A stretch of DNA of 64,000 nucleotides, from contig NC_016584.1 in the NCBI RefSeq assembly GCF_000235605.1, positions 5,023,151-5,087,150 on the forward strand, given 5' to 3'. Below the pieces are notes generated by a model. That model was not told the DNA's origin, did not search any database, and saw only the letters and a list, made by a program, of their open reading frames with translations. Origin of the DNA: Desulfosporosinus orientis DSM 765 (lineage in GTDB: Bacteria > Bacillota > Desulfitobacteriia > Desulfitobacteriales > Desulfitobacteriaceae). Below are positions 40,690 through 50,135 of the stretch, one piece after another. A program made the position numbers and the translations under genes. Within the stretch, counting starts at the first letter, position 1; each line of letters opens with the position of its first letter.

Positions 40690-41289
40690 TTAAACAGTTT
40701 CCAATTCCGGTTCCGCAACACTTTCATCCTCTGGTGCAGATGTGTCTGCGCTGGACTCTGTAGCCTTATCAGTGGCTGGCGTCGTACTATCCGTACTATC
40801 CGTACTATCCGTACCGTCCGTGCTGTCCGTATTGTTCTTAACCAATGTAATAAGACCCATTTCTAAATCGACTAAAGAACCGTCAGCCGTGCAAATTTGG
40901 AACTTCGGGTCGCCATCGAGCCATTTTACTGATTCAACGGTCCCTTCTATCGCAGTTGTACCATCCAGATCTACACCGCTGACGTATTTCCCGATCATTG
41001 CAGATCCTTGTGTAAGAGCCGACTGTTGGGAAAAGAAGGTCATACTACTGCTCAGAGTATTCATCGATGAAGCAATATTGTTCATTTGTTCTAAGGAGCT
41101 GAACTGAGCCAATTGGGCGATAGAGTCCTTGTTATCCGTGGGGTTTAAGGGATCTTGGTTTTGCATCTGGGTAACAAGCAATTTCAGAAAATCGTCTTTT
41201 CCCAGTGTATCATTTGTAACAATTGATTGACTTCCGCTCGTACTAGTGGTTGAAGTCGTTTTAGAAGTCCCATCGATAGTTGTACTCAT
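40690..41289 (-). CDS. flgD: Flagellar hook-capping protein FlgD
   Basis: A 199-residue protein. The N-terminal hook-cap motif GKDDFLKLLVTQMQNQDPLN (residues about 25-45) is followed by SSLEQMNNIASSMNTL and a small beta domain (about 95-150). The C terminus is unusual: repeated TDS/TDG tripeptides and an acidic Pro/Glu/Ser tail (about 152-199). FlgD caps the growing hook and is discarded when filament assembly starts. ATG 41289 has TAGGAGG, 10 bp after fliK. Confidence 0.9.
   Translation of the reverse strand: MSTTIDGTSKTTSTTSTSGSQSIVTNDTLGKDDFLKLLVTQMQNQDPLNPTDNKDSIAQLAQFSSLEQMNNIASSMNTLSSSMTFFSQQSALTQGSAMIGKYVSGVDLDGTTAIEGTVESVKWLDGDPKFQICTADGSLVDLEMGLITLVKNNTDSTDGTDSTDSTDSTTPATDKATESSADTSAPEDESVAEPELETV
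40782..40826. repeat. 9-bp repeats in the flgD tail
   Basis: CCGTACTAT is repeated at 40791 and 40800, with diverged copies TCGTACTAT (40782), CCGTACCGT (40809) and CCGTGCTGT (40818). The unit encodes Thr-Asp-Ser type tripeptides, so length can vary in frame. Confidence 0.8.
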
Positions 41290-41298
41290 AACTTCCTC

Positions 41299-42975
41299 CT
41301 ATGCAGTAACATTTAAGCGATTGGTTTCATCTTGTTCGAGAGAGTTAAGATCAAGTATCGCCATTGGATCCTCATCTTCGTTAGCAAGCATTTCACTTTG
41401 CCGGAGAGTCTGATGAGTCTCACCCTGAGGCTGCTGCTGTCCTTCTCCTCCCAGACCCATTTGCAGTGAGCCGCAGTTTACCCCTTGACTAACTAGGTTC
41501 TGACGCAAATCAGGGAGCTGATTGTGTAAAAGTTGTCCAGTGGCAGCTTCGGCAGCATGCACATGTAAGTGAACCTGCCCGCCATCCCAGCGCATGAGAA
41601 TTTTTATATTGCCCAGTTCTGCAGGATGAAGCTGAATATCCAGTTCTTTTAAGATCTGCTGCTTGTTCATTACCTGCTCACGAATTGCTGAAGAGATATG
41701 TTCCCATAAAGGAAGAGCACTCAATTTCCCTTCTGCACCGACTAATGACACATTGCCAGCGATCGCTCCCGATCCAAAAGTCGATGGCTGAGTTTGAGCC
41801 TCTTTTGTTCCAGTAATGTCTATGCTCTTAACTGAATTATCCTTACTTAGTTCTTCTTTACCGAAATTTTGAACACTGATAAAGGGCTTGCTCTCACGCA
41901 GACTCATGCCCTCGGATTTCTGCTCAAGATTTACCTTTGCGGCATTATCCTTGCCAGCTTGAGTCATGGCCTCTAAATCAAGCCCTAGATCCTTTAACCG
42001 ATTAATCAGCGCTTCTCTGGTTCCCTTGGATTCTTTCGCACCTTCGGTTTCTTTCATGTTGGAATAAAAGGCTGCCAAAAGGTCGGCTGCCTTTGCATTT
42101 TGCTCTAGCGTATTCCCCTTATCATTTCCTGAAGCTATGGTCGTTGATGAATTTGCCAGGCCGCTTATTTCTTCTCCGCTATCCTCTTTGGTCTTTAACC
42201 AAGCTTGTATAAGCTGGCTCAGCGACAAAAGAATATCATTTGTTTCCTTGTCAGCAGCCCCTGTCACATTAGGCAAAGCACTGATCTTTTCTCCACTATC
42301 TTGCGCCTGTGTCCAGCCTTGGAGAATCCGGGCCGCTTCCTGTTGCCTGGTGATTGTTTCTTGGCCTGATGTCCCAGGAGTCCTGTCCGTAACCGTTCCT
42401 GAAAGAGAGACCAGAAGCTCTGCAATTATCTTTCTATATTCATCCAATTCCGCAGTTCCGAGGTTTTGACCTTGAAGAGACTGAGTCGTCATCCCTGTCG
42501 ATGCAAGCTCTTCATTTTCAGCCAGAGAAACCAAATTCATCATAGCCATCTCAAGATTGCCCGCTTCACCTAATATCTTGGCTAATCCCGGATTAGCTGA
42601 TAAGGAATTAATAATTTCCTGACTCGAAGTTTCTCCGGAATTGGCTTCCTTGCCTGCCGGAAAATCGCTCTGCAGCATCAATTGCGCAAGAAACGGAAGC
42701 GCAAAATTTCCAAACCCTTGAATACTCTCCAAACCATTTGAATCTTGGTTCTTGTGCCCAGGGTTACCATTAGTATCCTTTTCCGAATCTTGATCTGCTG
42801 CAGAGTTTTGCCCTTTCGAATTTGAGAGCAGATTCATTCTGCCATTGAGCAAAGCAGAAAATAACGATGCAGCATTATCGCAGCTGCCGGAGGTTGTATT
42901 TCCTTTTGACATTACTGCATTATCTGACTTACTGCCACTCTTTAAAATATCCGAAAGGACATTAATACCCGTCAC
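41299..42975 (-). CDS. fliK: Flagellar hook-length control protein FliK
   Basis: A 558-residue protein. The N-terminal and central region (1-400) is low-complexity, Ser/Gln/Asn-rich, as expected of a molecular ruler. The C-terminal Flg-hook domain (about 425-510) has LDIQLHPAELGNIKILMRWD and LRQNLVSQGV segments that contact FlhB to switch export specificity. GTG 42975 has GGGAGG. It is directly followed by flgD and flgE; this trio sits between fliJ and flbD in Bacillus but lies after sigD here. Confidence 0.88.
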   Translation of the reverse strand: MTGINVLSDILKSGSKSDNAVMSKGNTTSGSCDNAASLFSALLNGRMNLLSNSKGQNSAADQDSEKDTNGNPGHKNQDSNGLESIQGFGNFALPFLAQLMLQSDFPAGKEANSGETSSQEIINSLSANPGLAKILGEAGNLEMAMMNLVSLAENEELASTGMTTQSLQGQNLGTAELDEYRKIIAELLVSLSGTVTDRTPGTSGQETITRQQEAARILQGWTQAQDSGEKISALPNVTGAADKETNDILLSLSQLIQAWLKTKEDSGEEISGLANSSTTIASGNDKGNTLEQNAKAADLLAAFYSNMKETEGAKESKGTREALINRLKDLGLDLEAMTQAGKDNAAKVNLEQKSEGMSLRESKPFISVQNFGKEELSKDNSVKSIDITGTKEAQTQPSTFGSGAIAGNVSLVGAEGKLSALPLWEHISSAIREQVMNKQQILKELDIQLHPAELGNIKILMRWDGGQVHLHVHAAEAATGQLLHNQLPDLRQNLVSQGVNCGSLQMGLGGEGQQQPQGETHQTLRQSEMLANEDEDPMAILDLNSLEQDETNRLNVTA

Positions 42976-43049
42976 TTGCCTTCACCTCCCATTTTAGAAC
43001 TCTATAAATTATATCGGCAAACTCCCAATAAAACATTAGGATGATATTT

Positions 43050-43802
43050 TCAAATTAAATGCTGCTTTTGCCGGCTGAGTCTTCCTCTCAGTCTTAAAAT
43101 GGCCTGGGAATGCAGCTGAGATATTCTTGATTCAGAAAGCTTCATAACCGCTGCAATTTCTTTTAAGGTTAGTTCCTCTTGGTAATAAAGGGCAACCACT
43201 AATTTCTCCTTGTCTGGCAGCTTATCAACTGCCAATGCCAGCAATTGTTTTTGTTCTTCTTTTTCAATAACTTGAAATTCTGCCTGGGCATTGGGATCCA
43301 CCAGCAAATTATGAGGCGTAAAATTATTTTCACCCTCGCCGTCAACGGAGATTTCATCAAAGGAAGTCAAAGTAAGGATCTGAGCCTGGGCCATAGTTCC
43401 TTCAATCTCCCGCACTTCCATTTTCAAATGTTCAGCAACTTCTTCGGCAGTGACAGCCCGTCCAAGCCGATATTCTAAATCCGCAAAGCCTTCTTGAACC
43501 CGTTTAACTTTCTGCCTTGCCGAGTGGGGAACCCAATCCATCGTTCTAAGTCCATCAATCATAGCCCCGCGAATGCGAATGGAGGCATAGGTTTCAAATT
43601 TTAACCCTCGTGCCGCTTCAAATCGTTCTAAGGCATCGAGTAACCCGAAGACACCATAACCAATGATATCATCCTCGTCGACATGGGAAGGCAGGGAAAT
43701 TAATAAACGACCTGCAATACGCTTAACTAAAGGCAGGTATTTTTCAATATACTCTTGTTTCCAAGCTCCGCGTGAAGCGGCTTCATAGGCGTTTGGTACC
43801 AA
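43050..43802 (-). CDS. sigD: Flagellar/motility sigma factor (SigD/FliA/WhiG family)
   Basis: A 250-residue sigma-28 type factor. Region 2 includes HVDEDDIIGYGVFGLLDALE and ARGLKFETYASIRIRGAMID. A short region 3 follows, and region 4 ends with the helix-turn-helix LTLKEIAAVMKLSESRISQL. It should drive late flagellar genes such as flagellin and motors. TTG 43802 has GGAGGTGA. In this cluster it is downstream of the basal-body block and just upstream of the relocated hook genes, so hook expression may follow sigD translation (inference). No anti-sigma factor FlgM gene is visible in the window. Confidence 0.95.
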   Translation of the reverse strand: MVPNAYEAASRGAWKQEYIEKYLPLVKRIAGRLLISLPSHVDEDDIIGYGVFGLLDALERFEAARGLKFETYASIRIRGAMIDGLRTMDWVPHSARQKVKRVQEGFADLEYRLGRAVTAEEVAEHLKMEVREIEGTMAQAQILTLTSFDEISVDGEGENNFTPHNLLVDPNAQAEFQVIEKEEQKQLLALAVDKLPDKEKLVVALYYQEELTLKEIAAVMKLSESRISQLHSQAILRLRGRLSRQKQHLI

Positions 43803-43850
43803 GTTTTACTCACCTCCGAATTCGATTTCTAATCCTAGTGCTATCCGATT

Positions 43851-44243
43851 TTATTTGTCCCAGCCCATACGGCGAACTATTTCTGCTTGCCGTTCACTGC
43901 CTGGAAGCTCTAAGCTCAAATCACGATCAATCTGTCCTGAAGACCTTAAATCCATCTTCTGCAATTCAAGGGGCTCATCCTCTCCAACTGAGAAATCAAT
44001 ATCGCCAAAACCAGAATTCGAGTCAGGTTGACTCTCCTCTGGACTTGGGGGTGCTGTTCTTTCAAATAGATTTAAGCTTCCGGCAAGCAATAGATACATA
44101 ACCCCAAAAGAAATTAAAGCGCGTAACAAAATATCCAACAGCCCTATCTCATTTAAAATGCTCAGCAGTACAACCATAATTGATGTAAATATAGAAAGGC
44201 GCAGGGACCAAACCTTATATAATTCCCTATTTGGAATGCCCAT
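43851..44243 (-). CDS. Two-helix membrane protein between cheD and sigD
   Basis: A 130-residue protein. Two membrane helices (about 13-30 and 35-58) are followed by a Pro/Ser/Asp-rich linker and a cytoplasmic acidic tail with ERQAEIVRRMGW at the end. ATG 44243 overlaps the cheD stop (TAATG), so it is translationally coupled. In Bacillus a membrane protein (SwrB) sits beside sigD, but here it lies before sigD, has two helices and shows no recognised similarity. A role in flagellar or sigma-factor control is suggested by location only. Confidence 0.6.
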   Translation of the reverse strand: MGIPNRELYKVWSLRLSIFTSIMVVLLSILNEIGLLDILLRALISFGVMYLLLAGSLNLFERTAPPSPEESQPDSNSGFGDIDFSVGEDEPLELQKMDLRSSGQIDRDLSLELPGSERQAEIVRRMGWDK

Positions 44244-44725
44244 TAGATCACCTTTTCTCCATGATTAATGGTTCGCACACGCAATTCCCCCGTGCCAACA
44301 TCAAAATGGATTGTGCGGCCAAAACTTCCACCGACATCTGCTGCTAAAAGTGGAATTCCATGTTTTTTTAGTTCTTGTTCTACAGCTTCTGCATTCCGAT
44401 CTCCAATTTTCAGAACCGGAGGTTTTCCCGGGAATGAGAACATCTGAGCGCCTCCTGCCATTTTAGCTTTTAGGCGTGACTTATTTGCTCCCATGGCAAG
44501 GATGTCTTTAAGTAGTAATTCAAAACAGGTATCTGCATATTTGGCAGGGTTCCCTCCTTGGCTTCCATTTGCTGTTGGGAGCATTATATGAGCCATCCCG
44601 CCAACCTTTAATAAAGGATCATGGACACAAATACCAATACAAGACCCTAACCCAGCTGTTAATAAAAGCAATGGTGCAGTGGCAGTTTTATAATCAGCCA
44701 TTCCTACTGTAATAACTTCATTCAT
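44243..44725 (-). CDS. cheD: Chemoreceptor glutamine deamidase CheD
   Basis: A 160-residue enzyme that deamidates receptor glutamines and forms a complex with CheC. The catalytic Cys-His pair appears as C29 in LGSCIGICVHDP and H46 in GGMAHIMLP. ATG 44725 overlaps the cheC stop by 4 nt (ATGA). The CheC-CheD adjacency is as in Bacillus. Confidence 0.95.
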   Translation of the reverse strand: MNEVITVGMADYKTATAPLLLLTAGLGSCIGICVHDPLLKVGGMAHIMLPTANGSQGGNPAKYADTCFELLLKDILAMGANKSRLKAKMAGGAQMFSFPGKPPVLKIGDRNAEAVEQELKKHGIPLLAADVGGSFGRTIHFDVGTGELRVRTINHGEKVI

Positions 44726-45318
44726 ACTCCCATGGCCCCCAACAATTTCTTCAATGACCCATCCTGAGGTAAAAAAATGAACTGACCTTCGATTTTGGGG
44801 ATTCCTGTAAGTTGTGTGTCAATAAACAAAACTGTGTCCTCAAGTACTCCTTCTTCAAGAAAAATTGCATCTAGACTTGCACCTATCATATCTACCGCCA
44901 GGGCAGGCACCGAAGGCTGCAGGGGAATTCCCGAAAATTGAGTGAGTGCCATAATAAAAGAGCTGACCAGGATATTACCTACTTCTTTCAAAGCTGATTG
45001 TGCCATCTCGCTTATATAAAGATCTATTGGTTCCATCGTACCAAACAATGCTTGTACGACTATTTGGGCGCTTTCAACTGGAAAGAAAAAAACAGCCTTT
45101 CCTGGCGCATCTCCTTCAACTTTCACATAAATGACAGCTTGAGGTGTGTCGAGCTGTCCAATAACGGATGAGAACTGCTCAAATGGAACAGCCCAAACCT
45201 CTGGTACTGACATATCAATCCTTCGCTGCAAGAGAGTCGACAAAGCGGTTGCCGCATGCCCTGATCCGACATTACCTATTTCACGCAATGCATCTAATTG
45301 GATTTGTGTGATCTCCAT
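44722..45318 (-). CDS. cheC: CheY-P phosphatase CheC
   Basis: A 198-residue protein. Two CheC active-site motifs are present: E13-x2-N16 in LREIGNVGSG and E112-x2-N115 in LKEVGNILVS. CheC dephosphorylates CheY-P slowly and more strongly with CheD, which helps adaptation. The start ATG 45318 overlaps the ycgR stop by one base (TAATG). The flagellar CheY-P phosphatase FliY is also in this cluster. Confidence 0.95.
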   Translation of the reverse strand: MEITQIQLDALREIGNVGSGHAATALSTLLQRRIDMSVPEVWAVPFEQFSSVIGQLDTPQAVIYVKVEGDAPGKAVFFFPVESAQIVVQALFGTMEPIDLYISEMAQSALKEVGNILVSSFIMALTQFSGIPLQPSVPALAVDMIGASLDAIFLEEGVLEDTVLFIDTQLTGIPKIEGQFIFLPQDGSLKKLLGAMGV

Positions 45319-45962
45319 TATACCAACCCTTTCTTACGCATTGCCCTCTGTTTATCAAAGACGCAGCGAATAATTCTATCTCGTTCTCGTTCTGAAATCT
45401 CATAAAATTCTCCTGAAACACTATATAATTTCATTTCCTCATTTTTATCAACTCGAATAACGCGAACAGGAGTCTGAATTTCTCCATTTGGTAAGGTAAT
45501 TTGAATATAAAGCAACGATTTATCCTCAACATGTTCCTTTGTAGTAAATCGTATCCCTCCGCCGCTAAGATCAATCATTGTTGCTTTCTGAAAATCGCTG
45601 AGTCCTTCCCGATTCACAGTTCGAAACATGACAGGAAATAACGCAGGAACACGAACATAGTTGCGGCGTTGAACTTTATCCACTTTGTCCGGCAATACTA
45701 AAATAAACAATGGTATAGGAACAGCAATCCTTTGCATAATTTTCCCTTCAAATGAATAGACTGCTGCCTCATCCCAAAAAGTCAATTTAACCTTTGTACC
45801 TTCCCGCAAAGGCACTAATTCCCCATTTTCAAAGGGAGCTCCCACCATAAGCAGTTTCTCGCCTACTTCTTCAATACGAGTCCTGTACTGTCCTTCATAC
45901 TTTCCTTCTAAAGCAATAAGTTCCACCGCCTGACCGGGGGAAAGCTTCTTCTTATAAGACAA
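45318..45962 (-). CDS. ycgR: PilZ-domain c-di-GMP flagellar brake, YcgR family
   Basis: A 214-residue protein. An N-terminal YcgR-N domain (about 5-95) is followed by a PilZ domain with the c-di-GMP motifs RRNYVR (RxxxR) and DLSGGG (D/NxSxxG). Binding of c-di-GMP to such proteins slows motor rotation; YpfA/YcgR in Bacillus acts on MotA. TTG 45962 has AAGGGGTGA. The gene lies inside the flagellar operon after flhG, a common clostridial arrangement, so the motor output may be tied to c-di-GMP. Confidence 0.92.
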   Translation of the reverse strand: MSYKKKLSPGQAVELIALEGKYEGQYRTRIEEVGEKLLMVGAPFENGELVPLREGTKVKLTFWDEAAVYSFEGKIMQRIAVPIPLFILVLPDKVDKVQRRNYVRVPALFPVMFRTVNREGLSDFQKATMIDLSGGGIRFTTKEHVEDKSLLYIQITLPNGEIQTPVRVIRVDKNEEMKLYSVSGEFYEISERERDRIIRCVFDKQRAMRKKGLV

Positions 45963-46021
45963 ATCGTCACCCCTTTTACGAAAAGAAATATACTTAATAA
46001 CTCCCTTTCACGAATTAGTGC

Positions 46022-46885
46022 CTAAAAAGAACGAAGCAATTTGCTTAAGAAACCTCGTACCCCTCCTGCTTTACGGGGAGGATGAAGACTGATTCCTATT
46101 ACTTTGCCTGCAATCCACTGTATGCAACGATAAGCAGCACTTTCGGGAAACTTAATCCCCAATGGTTCCTGCTGCATAACGGATCGCCCCATAAAAGGAT
46201 CATCGTATACCCAACCTAAATAATTCAGAGAACTATCCAAAAATTTTTGTACTACTATTTCTATCCTTTTAAACGTGGCCAAAGCATCTGATTCAGTCTG
46301 CACCCGGTTAATCACCGCATGAATTGAGGCCTCGCTTCCTTCTTGCTTCAATGTTTTAAGTACGCCATAAGCATCCGTTAAGGATGTTGGTTCCGGCGTT
46401 ATAACCATGATAATATCATCTGCTGCCTTTAAAAAATTTAAAACATTGTTTCCTAAACCTGCTCCTGTATCGATAATCAACAGATCAGCTCTTTTATCTA
46501 AGCGACCGAGATTAACAATGACATTCGTAAGCTTGTCCCTCTCTAAATTTGCAAGTCTCTGAACTCCAGATCCGCCTGGGATAATCTCTATCCCTCGAGG
46601 GGCAGGTAATAATATTTCCTCAATAGTTCTCTCACCCGATATTAAATGTTCAATTGTATATTTTGCAGAGAGTCCAAAAGCAATGTCCACATTTGCCAGA
46701 CCTAAATCTCCATCAAGAATAACAACCCGCTGTTCAAGTTCCGCCAAGGCAAGTGCCAAATTGACTGTAAAACTGGTTTTGCCGACCCCCCCCTTGCCGC
46801 TGGTTACGGCTAAGACCCGAATTTTTGGCGACCTATTTATATCTTTGGCAACTAACCCTCGTAATGCGCTTGCTTGATCATGCAT
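46022..46885 (-). CDS. flhG: MinD-like ATPase FlhG (YlxH)
   Basis: A 287-residue ParA/MinD ATPase that sets flagellar number and place with FlhF. The deviant Walker A SGKGGVGKT (29-37), the GDLGLANVDIAFG segment and DTGAGLG are all present. ATG 46885 is 4 nt from GAGGTG inside the end of flhF and gives a start that fits the family; the GTG five codons upstream is possible. It overlaps flhF by 8 nt. Confidence 0.95.
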   Translation of the reverse strand: MHDQASALRGLVAKDINRSPKIRVLAVTSGKGGVGKTSFTVNLALALAELEQRVVILDGDLGLANVDIAFGLSAKYTIEHLISGERTIEEILLPAPRGIEIIPGGSGVQRLANLERDKLTNVIVNLGRLDKRADLLIIDTGAGLGNNVLNFLKAADDIIMVITPEPTSLTDAYGVLKTLKQEGSEASIHAVINRVQTESDALATFKRIEIVVQKFLDSSLNYLGWVYDDPFMGRSVMQQEPLGIKFPESAAYRCIQWIAGKVIGISLHPPRKAGGVRGFLSKLLRSF

Positions 46886-48038
46886 GGGGCACCTCATCAC
46901 CGATCACATAGCGGGCCAAACGATATGGAGTCGCCGCCTCAATGTCATCAGGGACATTCTGTCCGTTTGTAAGATATGCTATAGGGAGGGTTGTCTGACC
47001 CAAAAGATTTAGAATAGACCCTGCACACCCTGTTTCATCTAATTTCGTAAAAATGAGATGAGTTGTCAGGTCCTCAAATCGTTGATAAATGCGTTGCTGA
47101 TCTGCAGATTGGGTCGTGGCACTCAAGACAAGCATTGTAAAGTCTGGTTGAGCTTCATCCAAAAATGCGCGCAGTTCAAGCATGTGCTGATCATGATTGG
47201 GACTTCTCCCAGCCGTATCGATAAAAATAAGCTCTTTATCCTCATGAAGCTTTAAAGCCTCATTCAGCCCCGATGGTGTCATAACTACTTCAACGGGTAC
47301 CCCAATAATTTCTCCAAAAGTTTTAAGCTGCTCAACGGCAGCAACCCTATAGGTATCAGCTGTAATTAAGGCAACTTTACGTTTATCGACAATACCAAAC
47401 CCTGCCGCCAGTTTACCAATGGTCGTAGTTTTTCCTACACCTGTAGGGCCAATTAAGGCAACAATCCTAGGCTTATCGATTCCAGGTTGGATAAGCCCGA
47501 TCTGTCCGCAAACTTGTCGGATATTAGCCTCAATTTTAGCATATACCTTAGAATCATTTCCCCAATCTTCCGGCGGCAGCGTTTGTTGAACGTGACTTAT
47601 TAGACGATTAACCATGTTCTCATCTAAGCCTCTATGCTGTAAGAGCTCTGCCCATTTTTTCAGGGCAGTCGGCCAAAGATATTTCCCCTCTCTTTGACCG
47701 GCCATCTTCTTGTTCATTTGCTCCAGCAGGATACGCATAGACTTAATTTCCATTTTGAGGTCTTCTGACTGCTCTTTAGTTTTCAGGAGATTAGGAGTTA
47801 TTAAAGACTTAACGCCTTCATCCTCATACTTATAATTTGAGTCAGAAACTTTTGGCACAATCGCAGGTTTTTCTTCAATAGCTGCGGTGATCTCCACTTT
47901 CTTATTGCCAAACAAACCAAAGAAGCCCCCATCACGAAATTCACGTGTCTGAAGAATAATGGCTTCTGATCCCAGTTCTCTTTTCACTTTTCCCATAGTA
48001 TCTGAGACATTTTCTCCTACAAACCGTCTAACTCGCAC
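46878..48038 (-). CDS. flhF: Flagellar biosynthesis GTPase FlhF
   Basis: A 386-residue SRP-type GTPase. An N-terminal basic B region (about 1-130) is followed by an N domain and the G domain with Walker A GPTGVGKTT (197-205), DTAGRSPNH, TKLDETG and ATYRLA-type terminal helices. It recruits early flagellar proteins to the site of assembly and is activated by FlhG. GTG 48038 overlaps the flhA stop. The GPTG-family motifs place it close to Ffh and FtsY. Confidence 0.95.
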   Translation of the reverse strand: MRVRRFVGENVSDTMGKVKRELGSEAIILQTREFRDGGFFGLFGNKKVEITAAIEEKPAIVPKVSDSNYKYEDEGVKSLITPNLLKTKEQSEDLKMEIKSMRILLEQMNKKMAGQREGKYLWPTALKKWAELLQHRGLDENMVNRLISHVQQTLPPEDWGNDSKVYAKIEANIRQVCGQIGLIQPGIDKPRIVALIGPTGVGKTTTIGKLAAGFGIVDKRKVALITADTYRVAAVEQLKTFGEIIGVPVEVVMTPSGLNEALKLHEDKELIFIDTAGRSPNHDQHMLELRAFLDEAQPDFTMLVLSATTQSADQQRIYQRFEDLTTHLIFTKLDETGCAGSILNLLGQTTLPIAYLTNGQNVPDDIEAATPYRLARYVIGDEVPHA

Positions 48039-50097
48039 GATTCATTCCCACCATTCCTACAGCTTGAACTTGTACACCTTGCACTAATTCATTATACGAA
48101 AGCACCATTAGTTGAGGCAGCTGACGTTCTGTGACCCGTTTCAAATTAATTCGTACCACAGGAGCGCAAACAATGACTGGAGTATACCCTTTAAGCACGA
48201 CCTTTTCAACTTCTGCCGTAAGGTTCTGCATGAGAACATGGAGCACCTTGGGATCTAAAGCTAAATAAGTTCCGTATTCAGAAGGTTGGATGCTGTCCAG
48301 AATCTGCTGCTCAATTTGTGGATCCAAGGTTATTACGGGTAAACTTTTGTCTTTACCAAGTAATGGCTGCAAAATTTGCCTTGCTAAAGCTTGTCGGACA
48401 TGTTCCGTCAAACGATCCAGGTCTTTTGTGGAGTTTGCAAAATCCGCCAGGGTTTCCAAAATTAAAACCATGTCTTTAATGGAAACTCTCTCACGAAGCA
48501 AATTAGCCAGGACCTTTTGAATTTGACCAAGGCTGAGCATTTCCGGTATCAGCTCATCGACTACAGCCGGAGCCTGTGATTTAGCATGGTCAACAAGAGT
48601 TTTAACGTCTTGACGGCTTAGAATTTCCCATGCCTGAGTCTTAATGACTTCCGTAATATGAGTTGCCAGCACAGTAGGGGCATCCACTACCATCCATCCG
48701 TTCAACTCCGCTTGTTCACGGTACATGGCGTTAATCCACTTAGCATCCAGTCCAAAAGAAGGCTCTTTTGTCGGGGTACCGGGTATCTCATCGTCATCCA
48801 TCCCACCGCTCATTGCCATATAATGATCGGCTAAAATTTCGCTGGAAGCTATTTCTGCTCCCCGAATTTTTATAACATATTGATTAGGCTGCAAGTTCAT
48901 ATTATCTCGAACTCTGATCACAGGAACAATAAACCCCAGTTCGCTGGCAATTTGGCGTCGAATCAAAACAATTCTGTCAAGCAAGTCTCCTCCTTGCTGA
49001 ACATCTACCAAGGCAATTAAAGCATACCCCAATTCAAGCTCCATATGATCAACGTTCAGGAGGTTCAGAACATTTTCCGGTTTCTTGCTCTCTTCAATTT
49101 CTGTCTCCCGAGCCGCCGCTGACTCCACCACCACGGATTTCTTCGTTTTTCTCTGCAGAGTTACTCCCAACACAATTAGAGCGGCAGCTACCATAAACAG
49201 CGGAAGGATTGGCAGACCAAGAAGTGCTAAAAGGATCAATACCCCAGCTGTAATGAATAAGGCTTTTGGCTTCCGAAATAACTGCTTAACTAGATTTTCC
49301 CCTAAGTTTGTTTCTGAATCTGCCCGGGTAACTACTAAACCAGTGGAAGTAGAAATCAAGAGGGCAGGAATCTGAGAGACAAGCCCCTCCCCGATTGTCA
49401 AAAGGGTATACTTATGCAGAGCATCCAACAAAGGCAGACCCTGCATCAAAACTCCAGTTATAAAGCCCCCAATAATATTAATAAATAAAATTATAATTGC
49501 GGCTATAGCGTCCCCTTTAACAAACTTTGTTGATCCATCCATGGCACCATAAAAATCCGCTTCCTGCTGGATGGCTTTGCGGCGATCTCGCGCCTGCTGC
49601 TCGTTGATCATGCCCGCATTAAGGTCCGCATCAATGGACATTTGTTTTCCCGGCATGGCATCTAAGGTGAAACGGGCAGCAACTTCCGAAACACGCTCTG
49701 CCCCCTTGGTAATGACGATAAATTGAATAAGTACCAGAATGAGAAAGATGATAAAGCCTACCACAGTATTTCCGCGAATGACAAATTCTCCAAATTGCTG
49801 AATGATTTGACCGGCATGACCGTCTAGGAGAATAAGGCGAGTAGCAGAAATATTCAACGACAAGCGAAATAAGGTCAATGTTAACAACAATGATGGCAGC
49901 GCTGAGAACTCTAAAGGGTCCTGCGCAAAAATTGCCAACATCAGAGTGAGGACCGATGCTGTAATATTTAGAGTGATAAGAATATCCAGTATGCCTGCGG
50001 GCAGCGGAACAACCATCATGACCACGATGCTTACAAGTCCCAGTGCCGCAATAATATCCGAATGATTTAATAGCCGACGTTTAACCATCGTAGACAT
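48028..50097 (-). CDS. flhA: Flagellar export gate protein FlhA
   Basis: A 689-residue membrane component of the flagellar type III export gate. The first 310 residues hold about eight membrane helices, with the FHIPEP-region equivalent GKQMSIDADLNAGMINEQQA (about 140-165) between helices. The cytoplasmic domain (about 330-689), with GYTPVIVCAPVVR, forms the nonameric docking ring for chaperone-substrate complexes. ATG 50097 has GGAGGGG. Confidence 0.97.
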   Translation of the reverse strand: MSTMVKRRLLNHSDIIAALGLVSIVVMMVVPLPAGILDILITLNITASVLTLMLAIFAQDPLEFSALPSLLLTLTLFRLSLNISATRLILLDGHAGQIIQQFGEFVIRGNTVVGFIIFLILVLIQFIVITKGAERVSEVAARFTLDAMPGKQMSIDADLNAGMINEQQARDRRKAIQQEADFYGAMDGSTKFVKGDAIAAIIILFINIIGGFITGVLMQGLPLLDALHKYTLLTIGEGLVSQIPALLISTSTGLVVTRADSETNLGENLVKQLFRKPKALFITAGVLILLALLGLPILPLFMVAAALIVLGVTLQRKTKKSVVVESAAARETEIEESKKPENVLNLLNVDHMELELGYALIALVDVQQGGDLLDRIVLIRRQIASELGFIVPVIRVRDNMNLQPNQYVIKIRGAEIASSEILADHYMAMSGGMDDDEIPGTPTKEPSFGLDAKWINAMYREQAELNGWMVVDAPTVLATHITEVIKTQAWEILSRQDVKTLVDHAKSQAPAVVDELIPEMLSLGQIQKVLANLLRERVSIKDMVLILETLADFANSTKDLDRLTEHVRQALARQILQPLLGKDKSLPVITLDPQIEQQILDSIQPSEYGTYLALDPKVLHVLMQNLTAEVEKVVLKGYTPVIVCAPVVRINLKRVTERQLPQLMVLSYNELVQGVQVQAVGMVGMNRAS

Positions 50098-50135
50098 GGG
50101 TTTGTCCCCTCCTCTCTTTTGTAAGTATTATAGGT

